The translations under genes were made by a program, and so were the position numbers. From NCBI GenBank assembly GCA_015680685.1, contig MNCI01016492.1:302344-346574 (forward strand): a stretch of 44,231 nucleotides of DNA, given 5' to 3'. Source of the stretch: Gnetum montanum (Eukaryota > Streptophyta > Gnetopsida > Gnetales > Gnetaceae). The notes beneath the pieces were generated by a model, which was given only the letters and a program-made list of their open reading frames with translations, was not told the origin of the DNA and made no database searches. Positions 1 through 11,039 of the stretch are shown here, one piece after another; within the stretch, counting starts at the first letter, position 1; the number at the start of each line of letters is the position of its first letter.

Positions 1-1815
1 AGTCAGCGCAGCTACTGTCGTTGTCGCTGCCTTGCCTTTGTCTTTGGCTTTGTTGTGTGCGTTTTTGTAGGCGACATATGCCAGGTCTCTGCTAGCCTCC
101 GCAGCATCTTGGATGCTTCGGACCTGTACGAAGGCCTAATGTATATTGCCAGGGGAAAGATAATACAGCTTAGACTTAATGAAGTCGTTGACTACTGCCT
201 TGAATATAGCCAGTAGATGGGAGTCTGAGATCGGGTCACGGATCTCATTCAAGGTAGCATTCCAACGCTGTATGAACTTTTGGACTAGCTCGAGCGGGTC
301 TTGTTTCACCCCCATAAGCTGTTCCAACGTGACTTCCTGTTTCAGGTTGTATTTGAAACGGGTCACAAATTGAGTCAGCAGATCTTCCAAGGTTGAAATG
401 GAAGAGCGTGGGAGAGCTCTATACCAGTCTAAAGCCTTCCCTGTCAAAGACATCGCGAAGACTCAGATCAAAGTTTGCGGCCACTGTTGTAACAACAAAG
501 ATTCAGATCTGAAGGTGGCTAGATGGGTGTTGGGATCTCCCTCTCCATTATACTTGGTAAAATGAGGGAGGGACATCCCCGGTGGCAACGATAGCACGGG
601 GACCGCTGGATTGATCGGATCATCCTGATAGAAGTCCATGATCTGAATGGTATCAGATCCAGCGGTCTTGAGGCGTCGAACCTCTTTGGTAAGCATCTGG
701 ATAAGCTGGAAAGCTTGATCTAGACCTGTTAACGGAGGTGTCTGTGCAGTAGGCACAGGAGGTTGGACTGGGCGGGCAGCCTTAGGAAACTGAAATGCAG
801 GAGGTGGTTGGCTAACCGCTGGTGGAGGAGGCTGGGGGGCCTGCGAAGATCACCATCCATCGGTTTGAGACGAGAGGTTAACTGCTGCCTGTTGCGTAGG
901 ATAATGGTAAGTATATTGAGGAAACACCTGCAAAAATTATGCCGCAGGTGCGACCGATGGCTGTGCACCATACACCGCAGACGGGTGGTGTTGTGTAGTA
1001 GGGTTGATTCATTGACTTGTTGCAGGGTATTGAATAAAGGTCTGCTGTGGTACGGCTGCGGTATTTTGCTGAGTTGGTGGGGGCGGGAACATTTGCGCTG
1101 AACGAGTTGTCGGTACAGTGTGAGCTTGTACCTGAGCGATGAAATGGGGTGCGGCGGTTGCCGGGACCACCGCCAGAATACTAATGACCTGTTGGGACGG
1201 ACCCGCCCCCGGGTTATGGTGCAGTTGTTGTGCTTGCAACCCAGACGGCTGCGCGTTGGCTTGCGGAAAGACAGGGATCTGCGCCTGCACGATCGCGGCT
1301 GGGTCAAGAGAGGTTGCCTCTCCGTCAAAAGGGAACACCGGATTTACTTGTGTGTGGGGTGTTAGAGTATGGAACGAATGTTCCGACAGAGCCGCGAATT
1401 CGTCCTCTGCCTCTTCCCCATGCTAAGGCTCCACCACGGGTTGTGAAGTTTGGCCTCTGACCATGACCAACTGTGCGATCAATTCGTGTTGTTGTTCAGT
1501 CAAGAGGATTATATCGTAGGCCGTCGGCTTAAAATCATAGCCTCGTCGGTGGAGCACCTTAAAGTTTCGCTTCGCCTCTAGCTCGGCTCGACTAAGAGCA
1601 TGCCTCGCCTGGATCTTGACGCATATGAAATTGTATTCTTCAGGGGTTATAACCGTGAAGATAGGCTCTTTCCCTTGAAGCCTCAATGAACGGCGCAATG
1701 GTCCTTGAGGTCCCGTTGCACCAGGAGCGGGTCCTGTGACCACCGTAGGATTCACAGGCGCAACACCCAGATCGGTAGAGACCATGGCGGTTGTGTTTGA
1801 GTAAAAAGAATCCAT
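1..1815 (-). pseudogene. gag: gag of element A (broken, partial)
   Basis: The reading frame starts at the ATG at 1815 on the minus strand (MDSFYSNTTAMVSTDLG), about 225 bases after the primer site. The equivalent start in element C is at 25041. Order: an N-terminal part up to about 1423, a Pro/Gln/Thr/Ala-rich stretch (about 1340-760), then the retrotransposon gag core (about 750-136), recognised by KALDWYRALPRSSIS and FVTRFKYNL. Frames change near 1422, 1009, 757 and 463, so it is a pseudogene. Gag forms the virus-like particle and packages the RNA in active elements. The C-terminal zinc-knuckle part lies beyond the left edge. Family assignment is secure because the core aligns closely with that of C. 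Confidence 0.85.
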
Positions 1816-2040
1816 TGATCAATGAAGTCGAGAGTAACTGGTAATCGGATCTAAAAGCAAATGGCTGGCAACAAAAAGCACAAAAGGCTTTCTACCCTGT
1901 AGGATTTCAAAGAAATCATCCTTGCGACCGATCTACACCACACGATTGACCGTAGACTTCCCTAGAGGTATTACGTCTATGGTTTAGAGTATGGATCTCT
2001 ACCAGGGTTACCCAAAATATTCAGATCAGAGCCTGAAGCC

Positions 2041-2057
2041 CTCCTTCTAGCGCCAGA
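2041..2057 (-). other. Primer binding site of element A
   Basis: On the minus strand the motif TGGCGCTAGAAGGAGGG follows the LTR end after a 6-base spacer. The same motif stands at the same place in element C (24793). It should pair with the 3' end of a host tRNA to prime minus-strand synthesis; I cannot name the tRNA. Confidence 0.7.
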
Positions 2058-2753
2058 AAACTGTAACGATGGAAAATGTCGGCAGCTGGAAAATACCGAC
2101 CGAATTGCCGGCGTACACAGTTTTAACCACGGATCCACGCGAGGGCTATGCTGGAGAAAGCGAATCCGTGGCGCCCTAAACGGTCTTGTCGATCAGACAG
2201 GGACTTACGGGTCAGTAAAACAATGTACAGTGCGTAAAAAGAAAGTGATCTGATTCGAGGAGTCGTAAAGCGAGGGGAAAACGATGTAGACGAATTGCAA
2301 TGGTGACGATGCTAAACACGATGAAAAGAGGTTGACATTAGAGAGGCTCACAGCTTCAAGATCTGCGCTTTGACTTAAAAATGTATATTTCGTATGAGAA
2401 ATTACACTGGGGAATCCCCGATTACAGGATGTGAAACAAGCACAAAACAACAAGCAAATTGTCTAAACAGAAGTCCGATCTACCTCGTGGGCTAAAGCTG
2501 AGATGCAAGACAGGCCAAGCTGACGTCTACCGATCAATTGTTTCTGATTGATAGAGTCTTTTCAGCAGAGCGATTACTCTTGTCACCGGTGCTCAAAGCC
2601 AACTGTACTCTGCTTCGGCTGTACGGTGATGATGTCCACGATTGCCAAAGCACTGTTCTCTGTATCTTTGCCCCAAAGTGCTAAGTGCTTTGGTGCTCAG
2701 AAATATGCTTTTGCTTCTCTAATTTGCCAACCTCTGTATCTCTGTCAACTGAG

Positions 2754-2761
2754 GTATTTAT
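2754..2761 (-). promoter_or_regulatory. Putative TATA box in the LTR of element A
   Basis: On the minus strand this reads ATAAATAC, the core also found at matching positions in the LTRs of element C (24049), element B (15133) and the solo LTR (40332). It probably sets the U3/R start of the element transcript. Confidence 0.5.
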
Positions 2762-2861
2762 GGACCGCGACACTTCACGAAAAAAGTGCAACCCTGATGA
2801 CGTGGGTCCTGGATATTGTGGGTCCTATTGGTATGACCATTTTAAGTCAGACTGTGACTAT

Positions 2862-2889
2862 GCACAACACGCTCATTTGCGTGTTGTGC
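2862..2889. repeat. Perfect 11-bp hairpin in U3 of element A LTR
   Basis: GCACAACACGC, six loop bases, then GCGTGTTGTGC: a perfect stem of 11 bp. It lies about 100 bp upstream (in minus-strand sense) of the TATA box. The equivalent hairpin in element C (23862-23889) differs by a compensating base pair. Confidence 0.8.
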
Positions 2890-2940
2890 GTGTGAGAAGC
2901 AGACACATGCTGAGCACGCTTTAATTGCTTTCAGGCTGTA

Positions 2941-2978
2941 TTACGCTCATTCGCGTTGTGTTGCGTGTATGAGCGTAA
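2941..2978. repeat. Perfect 10-bp inverted repeat in U3 of element A LTR
   Basis: TTACGCTCAT and ATGAGCGTAA face each other across 18 bases. Further copies of the ATTACGCTC core occur between 3000 and 3190 in the same LTR. Confidence 0.75.
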
Positions 2979-3280
2979 TCTGGTGTAAAAAAAATAAGCT
3001 CAACATTGTTTTACACTCACTACGCAACTGCGCGTAACAAAGCGTAAATAATGTACAACTTACGCTCNCGTAAAGACAAGTTAATCATGCGCCATGAGAA
3101 AAAGCGTCAAACTGTTGCGCTTCTCTAGACTCTGCCTTTGACTATTTTGGAGCTTATTACGCTCATTACGCTGCCGTGCGTAATAGAGCCTAAACTTGTC
3201 CTGGAACAAAGCTAATGCGCGCTCTCACTTGAATTGCAAATCTTTGCCTGAGGCCAACTTGTAATTTTCACGGTGTTTCA

Positions 3281-3735
3281 AAGGGTACAGTCCACATAGA
3301 CTTCATGGCAGGGGATCAATTCCCCATGAATGCAACATTCATCATGGTCGAGGAAATGCTCTAGTTTAACTTGATCTTAGGGAGATCATGGTTAGCATAG
3401 CTTAGGGTTATCTCCTCACCCATACACCAAGAAATCCATCTACCCTACGTAGGTAGCGAGGTGGTGATCCATGGTGATGAGGTAGCGACACAAGAAATCA
3501 ACAATGTAGGCATGAAACAGGGCTCAGAGGTTATAACCTCTGAGAATAAAGCACTTGTCACAGCCCATACTAACCATCCGACAGAGGAATTGGCTTAGCA
3601 AGCTGGTGCCCAAAATAAAAGCGTGTCAGTTGAGTTGCCCTTCCAAGTAGGGGGCAATGATGTAGATGAAGGCCCTAGCAAAGCATCTTGGCCTTATGTA
3701 TCGCTCAACTTGTGATGGGTCAAGAAGCAGCTATG
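3281..3735 (+). pseudogene. pro: Protease C-terminal fragment of element B
   Basis: The sequence resumes right at the LTR of element A and aligns codon by codon with the end of the protease of C (about 28345-28750). Shared features are a GDQFPxxATF-like strand, the final LILGRSWL-like motif (about 3375-3400) and a following acidic tail. The active-site half is outside the window. Stops interrupt it (for example TAG at about 3362). In active elements this aspartic protease cuts the Gag-Pol polyprotein. The homology to C ends near 3735, where the sense intron probably begins, but no canonical GT donor stands at the exact position aligned with C. Confidence 0.75.
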
Positions 3736-3864
3736 CATAGCATAGGAACCTCACTGCTTCTTGCCCAGTTGCCAACCCTTGTACATTTTTTCCCTTCTAT
3801 TTTGCATCTATGCTAGTTGCTAATTAACCATTTTCCAAATCGTTACCGTATCACCCTTTAACAC

Positions 3865-4015
3865 GCAATAGGCCCCAAATGACCTAAAACTAGCAATGGC
3901 CTAAAATGGCCTAAAACTATGTTATGCCACATCCTAAAATGGCCTAAAACTAGCGATGGCCTGAAATGGCCTAAAACTAGTAGGGGCCTGAAATGGCCTA
4001 AAACTAGCACAAAAG
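3865..4015 (+). repeat. Short tandem repeats, core CCTAAAACTAG
   Basis: At least five degenerate copies of an approximately 20-50 bp unit containing ATGGCCTAAAACTAG. The array lies just beyond the 3' end of the antisense gene (last exon ends at 4167). Related cores occur at 8960-9235, 12860-13110, 29015-29072 and 35815-36340. Confidence 0.85.
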
Positions 4016-4166
4016 AGCGAAAGTTTATCATGACATTTAGCACATACACAATGCATAAGTTAGCAAAAAATCAATTCACCTCTTTATTCAAAATTCTTGT
4101 CTTTTAGACAATGTTTGCAAAAAATTTACAAAAACTCAGAAAATTTCAAGAAAATCCCCCATGCTA

Positions 4167-7100
4167 TCATGGGTTGTCTCTGCCCGCATCATCTTCACCA
4201 CTCGCTTCTACATCAATCCCTTCTACATTGCCTTATCTTGCGTTGTCCTCTACCGATACTTCATCCCTTCCCTCTTCAGGCCATGTGCCCTCATCTGGAA
4301 CCTGCATCATAGAAATGAAGAAATCAGCTAGGGCAACACACAAAAGCTACAACAGAGGATGAACATTAATACAATAGGAAGTAACTAACGTGAGAAGGAC
4401 TTCTGTCTCTCTAAAAGGGTATCCAATCTAAACTAAGCCCGAGGTAGCACTAGACTTCCTCTTCCATGATGTCCATCCAATGCTTGATGCTAGGTTCAGT
4501 GTCTATAGCATCCCTCTCCTTTTTGACGGTCATCCATCCCGGTGGTCCCAGAGAAAAGGAGGCAGTTGTGGTCTCGCCTGTGGAAAGGTCCACTTCCTGT
4601 TCACGAGATTTTGTAACCTTTATCTGCTCTTTGAACTTGTCATAGGCCTCAGAAGCATCAATAGCATTTACAAATGCTTTATAGGTAAATGCCTCCACAG
4701 CAACAACCCTGTAAAGTTTACGATAGGTGGCATGTTCTAGTTTATACATATGTTTATGGTTCTTTTGGGACTGCCCCCATTCGTAAACTCTTGCACTGTA
4801 ATCCTTCCAATCATGACACTTCTGGGACAACAAGTCCATTTTCATTCGTTGTTCTATTATTTCGTGGATGGCTTTGTTGTTTTCACATACGACTGTCCAA
4901 AATCTGACATGATCTATCACAGTCGTGTTCTAGTCCTTGTTATTGGTATCATGGGCTATGTGAAATTCGTTTCTTGGTTTGAGGTCTTCCACCTCAGTGC
5001 TCAGGTCGGCCTTCTCTTTTTTAGCTCTTTGGACCTATTTCCATAGGTCTTCGTTGACGTGCTTGTACTCCCACAAGGAGCGAGCCGAGTGCAAAGCACA
5101 TTTGCTAACCTCGTTGTATGCACGATGAGACACCTTGGTTACTTTAGGCGGGAATGTAGGCATGACACCAACTTTCAAAGGTCATGGTGGGACCCATTTG
5201 AGTTGAGAGCCTGCCATGACATAAAGAGCATATCAACCTCATTTGCGTAGCAAGGTTAGTGAATTCAAGATTTCTAGCATAGCAACATGAGGGCACCTAA
5301 CACTATGACTTACCCACTTCAGGGTTGATCCGCCTAAGGCAGCTGATCATGTCGTCAAAGATTCCCTGCATAAATATAAACTTATCAAGGATCTCAGCCC
5401 ATGGTTCCACATGAATCAAAGGGGGTTCTACAACATCAACAATGGCACCTATCATATAACTAAATGTGTCAACAATGACCAAAATGAGCTATGACAGGAC
5501 GGATATATTGTTAAACTTACCAACGTCCAATTGTAGTTCCCTTTCCTGCTAATGCAACATAATGGTAGTAGCCTTGGAAGAAGTTCCTACCAAGTCTGTA
5601 TAGGCCTCTTCTTCATGCACTAGTGCCTTTCCTTTTGAGAGACTAGCATCTTTTTTATTCAAGGGGGATTCCTCTTCATCTCCAAAAATGTCCTCCTCAT
5701 TAGTAGAAGGATTCTACCTAATAACAAGAGCCCCTACCTTAGCGGCAAGAGCTCTTTCCTTCTTGACCGGGGCCCTTCTCTCTAAGATTGGGGCCTCCAA
5801 GTTTTTATTTGTCACCCCCATTTAAGGGGCTAACACATCTTCTTTATCTTCTTCCTCTACCAGCCAAAAAATAGGTTACCTTAAAGCAAGTGCTATGCTA
5901 CACTACGCTGTCTAGCATAGCACAATGCAATCGGGGTTAGCAAAGTAGGCAAAGAAATGAGCATGGGTGGAAGCATTTACCAATGGGGGTTTGCATCCTC
6001 TGTAGTTTAAGCCACAATCTCCTTCCCTCTTCTTCTTTAGAGCAGAGGGTTTCCTCAGCCAAAGGAGGCCTCTTTCGCTACAACTTACTAGCCACAGTCT
6101 TGGCTATGAGACATTTCCCCTATGACACACTACCGGCTATAGTAGGGGGCATCTCTCCTACGCTATCTTGGCCATGAAAGTTGCAGGCCACTTGATCATT
6201 AGTTGTCATGGAAAATGACTTCCCAATTTCTTCTGGGGGATCTTGGGCTTGGGTGGTCCAGAGGACTTGGAAAATTCTTGGTCTAGAAATCTAGTTGCAA
6301 TTTCACATGATCTAGGCTCCATTCTCATGAACTACCAGAAACACCAAAAACTGCTGCAAGTAGGCTATGTAGAAGGTCTAATGCACATTGAAATGGGACT
6401 CCTTCATCTTATGGAGCCCCAAAATTTATTTTTCCAGGACTTTACATAGAAAATTAGCCTATTTTTAGTGGGCCCCTTCCTCCATGACCTTGTGAATTAC
6501 CCAAGCCTACTCAATCCCAAGGATCTTCCCTTGGGAAAGTAGTTGGGGGAATGTGTGAGCACGAAAGATAGAGTAAACCTCCCTGGTAGGTCTTGCTTTA
6601 GGCTTATCCATGGGGAGCCCCTTTCACTCCATAGGAATCCCTAATCACTCCTAAATTCCCTTATTCTAACGGTTCAGCTCCCTCTTACTCTTTGACCCTA
6701 TGAGGATGTCATCAGCAGAGACACCGAAAAGATCTGTGAATAATTGGTCATTGATTTTAATGACCACCCGTACGCCGTCTATGCGTGCGCAGAAGCGGTC
6801 TGCCCTACCAAAAAAGAAGCCAACCAAGGAAAGCATCTTGGTGGCAGGAATGCTCAAGTTCGGGACCAAGAATAGATCCATAAGCCCAGCCTTTTGGATG
6901 TTCTAAACCAAGGAGTGCGAGGCCGCATTACATATCCAGCACTAGCTCACATCCACTTCTCCATACTTGAAGTAGATGTTTGCCTCCTGGTTCTCAGTGG
7001 TTATCACCGTCACCTCCTGGGGCTTTTTCACCCCTATAGCAGTTTGCACAGAAGCGTTTAGCTTGAAAAAACACAGAGAACCCAAATATTGCAAAGACAC

Positions 7101-8613
7101 TTAAGCATATAGCACTTACTGTTTAGCTTACCAGGTTTGTATGGTAACGGGAACGACAGAAAACTAACTAGGAATTGTTCAATGGTGATCTATTTGAAGG
7201 GTGCCCATCCCTCATCCAACCAATCAGACTCCTTGCACCTATCGTAGGGAATGAGGTATAGGTCTGGGTATGTGTGGTACTCACCCCCGCATTGACCAGT
7301 CACACCTACACATAGATTCTCAGTAGAAGAGAACTCCTTCAGGGCCAGCCATGTTGTGGTTAGCACACCCACATTATCGTGAAGCGCTTCCTTTTTAATG
7401 TAAAATCTAATAAAAAAAACATACTATTATCATTTGGCTAACATAGCAAGCGTCACACAATACAGCAAAACAAGGCTACAAAAGTCACCCTCCAACACAG
7501 TAGATGGTCCTTGGTGGGTTTTGGAAGCACATTCCCATATGACACGTAACAAACAACATGTTGTAAATATGGTAGTAGCTATACTTAGGCATACACCAGA
7601 TCCAAGCCAGACACCTCAAATCTTTGAGAAGTTGATTAGATCCTTCTCCCTACTTACTGCTGATTTTCCCATCCTTCAAAAACCTCAAGACACCCTAGTT
7701 TTCCCTAGGAAACAGGGTTTCTATTATGATGGCCACCTCTTCCTCCTCTAAGTATGACCAAATGATCACACTGAAATGTTGGAGGATAAAATTATAAGAA
7801 CTCCTATTCTCCTTGCCAGAACCAGACCCCCTGCTCTCCCACACGTGTATGGGGAGGATGAACATTGGTCACTTGTTTACTCACGCAACACAGGACCCCT
7901 ACGATTTCTAGGACAATTAGAGTTGGCCTCAACGCTATATTGCACAACACAACCAACAAATGTTAGCATCATGCCCAAGTGTAATACATACATAGTGTAG
8001 TAAGACCTAGCATTTTAGCATATAGCGTAACATAACCCTCTTCCTGCACATAGCGTAGTAAGAATGTGAAAGCAATAGCATAGCAAGAATAGCCTAGCGT
8101 AGCAACAAAGCGATTAGCCCTAGCAGAATGATTAGCACTACACCTTGACAAAACACGTGTCACACTGTCACGTCACGCATGGCCAAACCCTCTTGAGGGT
8201 CCTACACTATGCCATTTGAAAGCCAAGTAACCTAAATTGACCAAACCCCTACGGTAATGACAACCGTGATGATGGTGGCTTAGGCAACCTTGCATGCAAC
8301 AATAGCGTAGCGTTGGTACATCCACCATGGCTGAAACAACAACAACAATGGTGTAAAATCCAAGACAAAGACAACACAGTGATAGGAAGCATAGAAAGCC
8401 AAAACTAAATTGCAAAAAATAAATAAATTAGAAGTAGAATACAAAAATGATAATAGAAGCATGAGGAAATAGAGGAAGCGTAGTAGCCTACCAGGTCAAC
8501 AATGTCTCCTCTTGCACCGAGACACACGATTGTGTCACGCACCCTAGGGTTTCTTTGACCTCATTGACCTTAGTGAATACCAAATTTGTGTGTTCCTTCT
8601 CAGGAGCCATCAT
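4167..8613 (-). pseudogene. Antisense multi-exon gene with FCP1/NIF-like domain (element B copy)
   Basis: Proposed exons on the minus strand: 8613-8492, 7934-7489, 7406-7132, 7033 to about 6666, uncertain exon(s) ending at 5521, 5365-5314, 5210-4390 and 4311-4167. Exon 1 gives a charged leader (MMAPEKEHTNL). Exons 2-3 give the NIF-like domain: LIVLEIVGVLCC (about 7920), FSVIIWSYL (about 7770), NMLFVTCHM and FQNPPRT before a donor at 7489. Later exons give an unrecognised domain (NDQLFTDLFGVS), a charged spacer, a coiled-coil-like stretch (AKKEKADLSTEVEDLK) and an acidic tail. Several introns join in matching phase. Active NIF/FCP1 proteins dephosphorylate RNA polymerase II CTD; here catalytic Asp positions are changed. 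Stops (TAG, TGA) and frameshifts show decay. It is opposite to gag-pol, between protease and RT. Exon edges are read by eye only. Confidence 0.7.
5891..5922. repeat. Perfect 10-bp inverted repeat in the antisense gene region
   Basis: TGCTATGCTA and TAGCATAGCA face each other across 12 bases. The arms are the same as those of the inverted repeats in the U3 of the B-family LTRs (for example 14711-14747). Confidence 0.8.
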
Positions 8614-8959
8614 CTTGCTTGCTGATTCCTCCTCGATTGTTGTCTTGAAATTTCCTTACTCTCTACTGATACAATCACTCTATACCCTGCAATTGCTGTG
8701 CTCCAAATGTGGGCTCTATGTTGTTATGGTGAGAATGACAAGCTTACCAACATTTAATCCCTATTTATGGCCATAATGGTGGATAAGGGAAACTTGCCAT
8801 TCTTTCTCTTCGTTTAATGCAGGGTATACTGTGCAGCGTAGCATGCTCGCCATGACATCATAGCATTGTTGGCAATTAAAATAGGAATATATAAGCGAGA
8901 GATCTTGGCACACTTCGAGCTAGCTGTTTTCTTTCCCAAAAAACAAAAAAATGCATATT

Positions 8960-9235
8960 TTTAGTTACCAATCCGAAAAGACATTAAACTAGCAATCTTA
9001 TCGTAGCTTTGGCTTTAGTGATCTAAAAAGACCTTAAACTAGCATTCCTAGCATAACATTTCATTCTAGTTAATCGTCCAAAAAGACCTTAAACTAGCAG
9101 CTTTGATCAGGTACATGTATGCAGTTTGCAATGATGTTAAACTAGCAATTTCACATTTTCACATCAACAGTTTTACATTTTTTAGCAATTTTACATCTCC
9201 ACGCCTTAGCGGTCTGCCATGACTTTAAACTGGAA
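8960..9235 (+). repeat. Short repeats, core CCTTAAACTAGCA, before RT of element B
   Basis: Five copies of a core like AAAAGACCTTAAACTAGCA are spaced 40-80 bp apart (about 8982, 9026, 9070, 9130 and 9213). They lie upstream of exon 1 of the antisense gene and just before the proposed sense splice acceptor at 9352-9355. Between 8614 and 8960 I see no gene. Confidence 0.8.
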
Positions 9236-9355
9236 AATTTTAATCTTTATATCATACTTCGCTAGTTACATCTCATCGTTGTTTTGCAAATTGTCATTAT
9301 ACACGATTACTAGTGACAGGTGCCTCTTAACTAGACTCTCATTTCATCTTGGTAG

Positions 9356-10600
9356 GTTGAGCAAAAATTGGAAATCCATCACGATCTCTCCATGCCTTTA
9401 GCTTTAGCCAATCCACATGGCAAGCTCACAAGACCATTGAACCCAGACCTAATCGACTGGGGGTCAATCACGGCTAGCATCATAGCATCCTTAGAAACAT
9501 CCCTAGATTGGCCTGAGCATTTGGTCCAAACCCTAGATCTAGAGGCTAGGGATGTAACTGAGGACCCTCTCGTCGAGACACCTATGACCACGTCCAAGGG
9601 AAAAGTAAAAACATTAAAGCTTAGTTCCCTCTTAGATGCGTAGACACATGAAGGTGTGGTCAAAATCCTACAAGACAACATTAAAGTTTTCACATGGTCG
9701 TACAACGACATGCCGAGTTTAGATCTAAGGCTAATATAGCACAACATTGTTCTAGACCTGCGCATGAAGGTAGTCAAGTAGAAAGCTTGTAAGGTTAAAC
9801 CAGAAATTGCACTAGCTATAAGGGATGAAATCACCAAGCTATACCAAGCTAGTTTCATCTGTGCAGTTGATTACTCGAAATGGGGATCCAACATCATTGT
9901 GGTTTCTAAGAAAATAGGAGGAATATGAATTTGTATAGACTTCCAGGATCTGAACAAGGTAATGATCAAAGATGATTTTCCACTTCCAAGCATCGATCAA
10001 CTCATCAACACTATGACTGGTCATGCTCTATTATCCTTCATGGATGGTTTATTCGGCTACAACCAAATTTGAATTAACCCAGAGCATTAGGTAACAACAA
10101 CCTTCATGATCCCATGGGGTACCTTTTGTTACACCATGATGCCTTTTGGGCTCAAGAACACTAGAGCAACCTACTAGTGAGCCATGACTTACATCTTTAG
10201 TGACTACATCCTAGAAACACTAAACGACTATGTGGATGATATAGCGGTCAAGTCCAAAGAGGCCGCTAATCACCCACGTGATCTAAGAATAGTCCTCAAG
10301 TATTTTTAAATGCATGATCTGTGCCTTAACCTTAAGAAGTGTGTCTTTGGGGTGAGAACTGGATGCATGTTAGGGTTTATAGTATCGGAGGATGAGATAT
10401 GGGTGGACTCAACAAAGTTAAGGCCATGGTCAACATGGCACCTCCTATGAACCTTAAGGAATTGCATAGTTTGCAAAGTAGGGTACAGTTCATTTGAAGG
10501 TTTATAGAAAAGTTAACTGACAAGTTACACCCCATGCAACATCTTCTAAAGAAAGGGGTTAACTTTGAATGGACAAATTAATGTCAATAAGCCTTTGATG
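9356..10600 (+). pseudogene. pol: Reverse transcriptase of element B (broken)
   Basis: The frame begins directly after a TTGGTAG acceptor-like site (9352-9355) and is open to about 9643. RT landmarks follow in order: KWGSNIIVVSKK (about 9880-9915), CIDFQDLNK (about 9937), FMDGLFGYNQI (about 10039), MPFGLKNTRATY (about 10138) and the catalytic YVDDIAVKS (about 10229). Both catalytic Asp residues of YVDD remain. The MPFGLKN(A)GATYQRAM-like motif is typical of the Tat lineage. At least eight stops, mostly at former Gln, Arg or Trp codons, make it dead. In an active element it copies the genomic RNA into DNA in the particle. RNase H follows in the same polyprotein. Confidence 0.9.
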
Positions 10601-10602
10601 AC

Positions 10603-11000
10603 TTGAAGAAAGAACTTTTGCACCTCACAACTATGCACCTGCCACATAGAGATAAGCCTTTCTTCATCTACCTTGCCACCTCCGACATATCTATTGCAAC
10701 ACTATTATGTCAGAAGCGAGATGAAGAATCTGAGATGCCATTGTATTATCTGAGTCATGCATTAATAGCATATGAGACGAAATACAACAAGGTGGAGAGG
10801 AATTACCTTGCCTTAGTATTTGCATTAAAAAAGTGAAGGCATTATCTATTTCACAGTACAATTAACATCATTTTCAAAAGAAACATACTCCATGCTCTCA
10901 CTAACAACCTGTATGAAAGTAGCAGGATAGCCTGATGGAAAGTAATAACCACAGAATTCAACTTGCACTATGTGAGCCAGTCGTCAATGAAGGGTCAAGC
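10603..11000 (+). pseudogene. pol: RNase H (first, retroviral-type position) of element B
   Basis: The landmarks are FFIYLATSDISIATLLCQKR, PLYYLSHAL, ETKYNKVERNYLALVFALKK and a final FNLHYVSQSSMKGQAIA stretch, the usual order for a Ty3/gypsy RNase H directly after RT. The normal D of the CDAS-like motif reads TSD here. A TGA at about 10834 and a TGA at about 10933 interrupt it. The domain removes the RNA strand after copying. In Tat elements this first RNase H is often degenerate, with a second domain after it, as here. Confidence 0.85.
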
Positions 11001-11039
11001 TATAGCGATGCAACTTACAGCCTCACCCGTTGACGACCA

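Larger units (their letters stand above)
1..3280 (-). mobile_element. Tat-like Ty3/gypsy element A, 5' part
   Basis: This is the 5' part of an LTR retrotransposon read on the minus strand: a full LTR (3280 to 2064), a primer binding site, a leader and most of gag, cut by the left edge of the window. The LTR ends, primer site and gag all resemble element C (23225-38946), so A and C belong to one family. At 3280/3281 the LTR abuts protease sequence of element B on the opposite strand, so A is a younger insertion into B. The right flank begins AAGGG; the partner target-site copy lies outside the window. The assignment rests on gag and LTR similarity to C, whose pol is of Tat type. Confidence 0.85.
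2064..3280 (-). repeat. LTR of element A (5' LTR, 1217 bp)
   Basis: Read on the minus strand it starts TGAAACACCG and ends CGTTACA, so it has TG...CA ends. Start, end and TATA region match the 1562-bp LTRs of element C, but it is about 350 bp shorter. It holds several inverted repeats built on TTACGCTCAT and GCACAACACGC. One ambiguous base lies at about 3067. Confidence 0.85.

Noticed and set aside
763-1460. Overlapping plus-strand open frames rich in Arg and Cys.
   Set aside because: They are shadows of the Pro/Gln-rich gag of element A on the minus strand.
7434-8000. Plus-strand open frames opposite the antisense gene of element B.
   Set aside because: They overlap the NIF-like exons on the other strand, and the plus-strand translations do not resemble any family.
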